Under the pieces are notes generated by a model. That model had not been told where the DNA came from, did no database searches, and saw only the letters and a list, made by a program, of their open reading frames with translations. From Oxalobacteraceae bacterium (lineage in GTDB: Bacteria; Pseudomonadota; Gammaproteobacteria; Burkholderiales; Burkholderiaceae_D): a stretch of 8,406 bases of DNA. Positions 5,779-8,406 of the stretch are shown here, one piece after another. Position 1 is the stretch's first letter, and each line of letters starts with the position of its first letter. The DNA lies in the NCBI GenBank assembly GCA_027485535.1, contig JAIXQV010000284.1:1-8406 (forward strand), written 5' to 3'. A program made the translations under genes and the position numbers.

Positions 5779-6647
5779 GTTTTATCTCCGGTGCCCACGC
5801 GCTGCATCCAGGTATACAGTACGAACGACATCAGCAGAATGATCAAAAAGTAGATCAAGGAAAACGCCGCAGCGGGGCCGAGGTCAAATTGGCCCACCGC
5901 TTTTTGGGTCAGATACTGTGACAGAAACGTCGTCGCATTACCGGGCCCGCCGCCCGTCAGCACGAAGGGCTCGGTGTAGATCATGAAGCTATCCATGAAA
6001 CGCAGTAGCACCGCGATCATTAGCACGTTACGCATTTTCGGCAGTTGAATGAATCGGAACACGGCGACGCGTGACGCGCCATCGATTTTCGCCGCTTGAT
6101 AAAACGCATCCGGAATCGCGCGCAAACCTGCGTAGCACAGCAATATCACTAGCGGTGTCCAGTGCCACACATCCATCAGCAACACGGTCAGCCAGGCGTC
6201 GGTAGAGTCGCCCGTGTAGTTGTAAGAAATACCGGCATCATTGATCAGCTTACCCATCAAGCCGATATCGCCACGACCAAAAATCTGCCAAATCGTACCC
6301 ACGACATTCCAGGGGATCAGCAGCGGCAAAGAAACAATCACCAGTGACAAAGATGCGCGCCAGCCCTGCGCGGGCATTGATAGTGCAATGCCGATACCAA
6401 GAGGAATCTCAATGGCGAGCACTGCCAGTGAGAACCAGATTTGCCGGAAGAAGGCGGAGTGCAGGCTTTCGTCGCGCATCACTTCCTTGAACCACTCGGT
6501 ACCCACAAACACCGCCTGATCGGGACCAAGAATATCTTGCACCGAGTAATTCACCACGGTCATCAGCGGCATGATGGCGGAGAAGGCCACTGACAGAATC
6601 ACCGGCAATACCATCCACCACGCTTTGTTGTTGAGCGTCTTATTCAT
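5775..6647 (-). CDS. glpP: Glycerol ABC transporter, inner-membrane permease 1
   Basis: This is a 290-residue permease (MalF/UgpA-like, CUT1 group) that pairs with GlpQ. Six hydrophobic spans are apparent, starting with WWMVLPVILSVAFSAIMPLM at about 10-29. A periplasmic segment around 35-66 follows the first span. The EAA loop reads QAAKIDGASR (184-193), then FIQLP (199-203), the expected spacing for contact with the ATPase. The sequence FVLTGGGPGNATTFLSQYL (228-246) is a family hallmark. The start codon directly abuts the glpT stop (TAA then ATG, no spacer), with only a weak GGGTGG upstream, so translation is probably coupled to glpT. The assignment as glycerol permease rests on synteny with glpV, DUF2160 and glpK. 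Confidence 0.92.
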   Translation of the reverse strand: MNKTLNNKAWWMVLPVILSVAFSAIMPLMTVVNYSVQDILGPDQAVFVGTEWFKEVMRDESLHSAFFRQIWFSLAVLAIEIPLGIGIALSMPAQGWRASLSLVIVSLPLLIPWNVVGTIWQIFGRGDIGLMGKLINDAGISYNYTGDSTDAWLTVLLMDVWHWTPLVILLCYAGLRAIPDAFYQAAKIDGASRVAVFRFIQLPKMRNVLMIAVLLRFMDSFMIYTEPFVLTGGGPGNATTFLSQYLTQKAVGQFDLGPAAAFSLIYFLIILLMSFVLYTWMQRVGTGDKT

Positions 6648-7730
6648 TTAGGCCACCCGTTTATCGTTCAGGTAGTACAGCGTTCGATCGGCCGGCAGTT
6701 TCATCCAGACCGTATCGCCACTTTTCGTCGGGTGTAGCGTGCGTTGTTTGGATGCGATGCGTTGTCCGCCGAGTTCGCCCTCCACTAACCAGTGCGTACC
6801 CATATTGCGCGCGCTCAGGACCCGTGTAGGCAGCGCCCCGACAGTCTCGGTTGCAAGGCATTCAACGTACTCTGGACGAATACCCAGCGTCAGCTTGCCC
6901 GCGCCGGCATCAATCCCCTCAGGTGCTTGCAAGGTGTTGTTGGTGCCGCTGATGAGTACACGACCGTCGCGCAAGCCACAAGGCAATAGATTCATGCCGG
7001 GGTTGCCAATGAAATAGCCGACAAAGGTATGCGCGGGTGCCTCGAACAGTGCTTGCGCGCTACCGATTTGTACGACCTCACCCTCTGTCATCACCACGAC
7101 TTGATCAGCAAATGTCAGCGCCTCGATCTGATCATGGGTGACATAGATCAGCGACAGCTTCAACTCGTGATGAATCTCTTTCAGCTTGCGTCGTAACAGC
7201 CATTTCAAGTGCGGATCGATGACAGTGAGCGGCTCATCAAATAAAACAGCCGCGACGTCCGGACGCACCAATCCACGCCCAAGCGATATCTTTTGTTTGG
7301 CATCCGCCGTCAGACCCGAGGCGCGCTGTTTCAACTCGCCACTTAGTTCGAGAATTTCGGCGATTTGTGCAACGCGACGCTCGATATCCGCATTTTTCCA
7401 GCCACGGTTCTTGAGCGGGAAGGCGAGGTTTTCACCGACGGTCATGGTGTCGTAGATCACCGGGAACTGAAACACTTGCGCGATATTGCGTTTCTCTGGC
7501 GGCAGCTGGGTGACGTCACGGCCATCGAACAGCACCTTGCCCTGCGAAGGTGTGATTAGCCCAGAGATGATGTTGAGTAGCGTGGTCTTGCCGCAGCCAG
7601 AGGGGCCGAGTAGCGCATAAGCGCCGCCGTCTTGCCAAGTCATTTCCATCGGGCGCAGCGCGTAGTCCGAGGGTTGTGTCGGGTTGGGTTTGTAGCTGTG
7701 CGCGATAGCGGCGAGTTCGATGCGTGCCAT
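6648..7730 (-). CDS. glpT: Glycerol ABC transporter ATPase with a non-canonical signature motif
   Basis: This is a 360-residue cytoplasmic ATPase subunit with an N-terminal nucleotide-binding domain (about 1-235) and a C-terminal MalK-like OB/TOBE region (about 245-355, marked by LGIRPEY at 282-288). Walker A is GPSGCGKT (42-49), the Q-loop glutamine is in VFQ (86-88), Walker B is AAVLFDEP (160-167, Asp165 and Glu166), and the H-loop is YVTHD (His199). The ABC signature, normally LSGGQ, is LTADA here (140-144), followed by KQKISLGRGLVRPD, so only the position is kept. The D-loop is LTVID instead of the usual LSNLD-like form. The start has GGAGG 6 nt upstream and lies one base after the glpS stop. 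It is paired with GlpS, whose signature is normal. This glpT is not the E. coli glycerol-3-phosphate antiporter of the same name. Confidence 0.93.
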   Translation of the reverse strand: MARIELAAIAHSYKPNPTQPSDYALRPMEMTWQDGGAYALLGPSGCGKTTLLNIISGLITPSQGKVLFDGRDVTQLPPEKRNIAQVFQFPVIYDTMTVGENLAFPLKNRGWKNADIERRVAQIAEILELSGELKQRASGLTADAKQKISLGRGLVRPDVAAVLFDEPLTVIDPHLKWLLRRKLKEIHHELKLSLIYVTHDQIEALTFADQVVVMTEGEVVQIGSAQALFEAPAHTFVGYFIGNPGMNLLPCGLRDGRVLISGTNNTLQAPEGIDAGAGKLTLGIRPEYVECLATETVGALPTRVLSARNMGTHWLVEGELGGQRIASKQRTLHPTKSGDTVWMKLPADRTLYYLNDKRVA

Positions 7731-7731
7731 G

Positions 7732-8406
7732 TCACACCTCCGGCGCGTAAATCAGCGCACCGTCAGCGCTGAAAATGAACAGATCAGCCGGCTGAAAGTG
7801 CATGGTCGAGGCACTGCCCAGCGCAAGGTCATGCACACCAGGCAGCTGCGCCACCATGGAGAGCGCGCCACGCGTCAAATGAACGAAAGTTTCTGAACCA
7901 CTGATCTCAGCAAGATCCACGCTACAGGTCAGCGCAAAGTCGCCCTCTCGAGAAAATGCGTGCAGGCTATGCGCGCGCAAGCCGAGTTGCACACGATTCT
8001 GATTGCCGAGACAAGATCGCTGTTGTGGCGCGAGTGGAATATGGATCTCATCCGACAGATGCGCAACGCCGTCCACGATCTTTGCATCAAACAGATTGAT
8101 CGGTGGATCACTAAAGGTACGCGCTGCAGTCACCGAGCAGGGCCGGCTGAACACGGACAGCGTTGGCCCATGTTGCAGCACCTGTCCCTCATGCATCAAT
8201 AGGGTTTGCCCACCTAACTGCAGCGCTTCGAGCGGCTCAGTGGTGGCGTAGACCACGGTGGTGCTACCCGTTGAAAACAAATCGCTTAGCTCACGACGCA
8301 ATTCTTCGCGCAACTTGTAGTCAAGGTTGACCAGCGGTTCGTCGAGCAGCAACAAGCCGGCTTCTTTAATCAGCGCACGCGCCAGCGCGCAACGTTGTTG
8401 CTGGCC
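7732..8406 (-). CDS. glpS: Glycerol ABC transporter ATPase, C-terminal part (5' end outside window)
   Basis: These are the last 224 residues of the second ATPase subunit. The frame is open to the window edge, so the apparent start at 8355 (TTG, in LLLLDEP) is internal. The visible part opens with GQQQRCALARALIKEAG, the end of a canonical signature motif. Walker B LLLLDEP (visible residues 18-24, with the catalytic Glu) and D-loop LVNLD follow. The H-loop position reads VVYATTEPLEAL, so a threonine (visible residue 56, codon at 8239-8241) replaces the usual switch histidine. The rest is an OB/TOBE-type regulatory region; LGLRAHSL stands where MalK-like proteins have GIRPE. Walker A and the Q-loop are outside the window. 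The gene ends TGA one base before glpT. It should form a heterodimer with GlpT. Confidence 0.93.
   Translation of the reverse strand, partial: GQQQRCALARALIKEAGLLLLDEPLVNLDYKLREELRRELSDLFSTGSTTVVYATTEPLEALQLGGQTLLMHEGQVLQHGPTLSVFSRPCSVTAARTFSDPPINLFDAKIVDGVAHLSDEIHIPLAPQQRSCLGNQNRVQLGLRAHSLHAFSREGDFALTCSVDLAEISGSETFVHLTRGALSMVAQLPGVHDLALGSASTMHFQPADLFIFSADGALIYAPEV

Overview
The window looks like chromosomal DNA from a betaproteobacterium, most likely of the order Burkholderiales. The AtpD and AtpC proteins read like betaproteobacterial F1 subunits. The DNA is moderately GC-rich, genes are densely packed, and the translation starts carry purine-rich Shine-Dalgarno sequences. I cannot assign a family or genus from sequence reading alone.

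Layout: positions 1-1126 (+ strand) hold the end of the F1Fo ATP synthase operon, with the 3' part of atpD (beta subunit) and complete atpC (epsilon subunit). A GC-rich hairpin lies between them. A rho-independent terminator at about 1176-1202 closes the operon, and its T-run overlaps the stop codon of the convergent gene glpK. Everything from 1201 to the right edge is on the - strand and forms a glycerol uptake and phosphorylation locus. In transcription order it runs glpS (ATPase, truncated by the window edge), glpT (ATPase), glpP (permease), glpQ (permease), a small DUF2160 membrane protein, glpV (periplasmic binding protein) and glpK (glycerol kinase). The five genes from glpS to DUF2160 are tightly coupled: TGA-C-ATG, TAA directly followed by ATG, an ATGA overlap, then a 15-nt gap. 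An 82-nt gap precedes glpV, and 161 nt containing three hairpins separate glpV from glpK.

Working together: GlpV should capture the substrate in the periplasm, GlpP/GlpQ form the channel, GlpS/GlpT power it, and GlpK traps glycerol as glycerol-3-phosphate. The architecture matches the glycerol ABC transporter locus characterised in Rhizobium leguminosarum. It differs from the E. coli GlpF facilitator route, and no glpF is visible here. glpD and a DeoR-type glpR would be expected nearby but are not in the window.

This is a recognisable system rather than a wholly new one. The points most worth a second look are (i) an ATPase pair whose departures from consensus (GlpT signature and D-loop, GlpS H-loop) all fall on the same composite ATP site, (ii) a convincing intrinsic terminator inside the operon between glpV and glpK, flanked by two further perfect hairpins, and (iii) the uncharacterised DUF2160 protein embedded in the transporter operon. 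No stretch over 300 bases lacks a gene. I saw no tRNA, rRNA, CRISPR array or insertion sequence.
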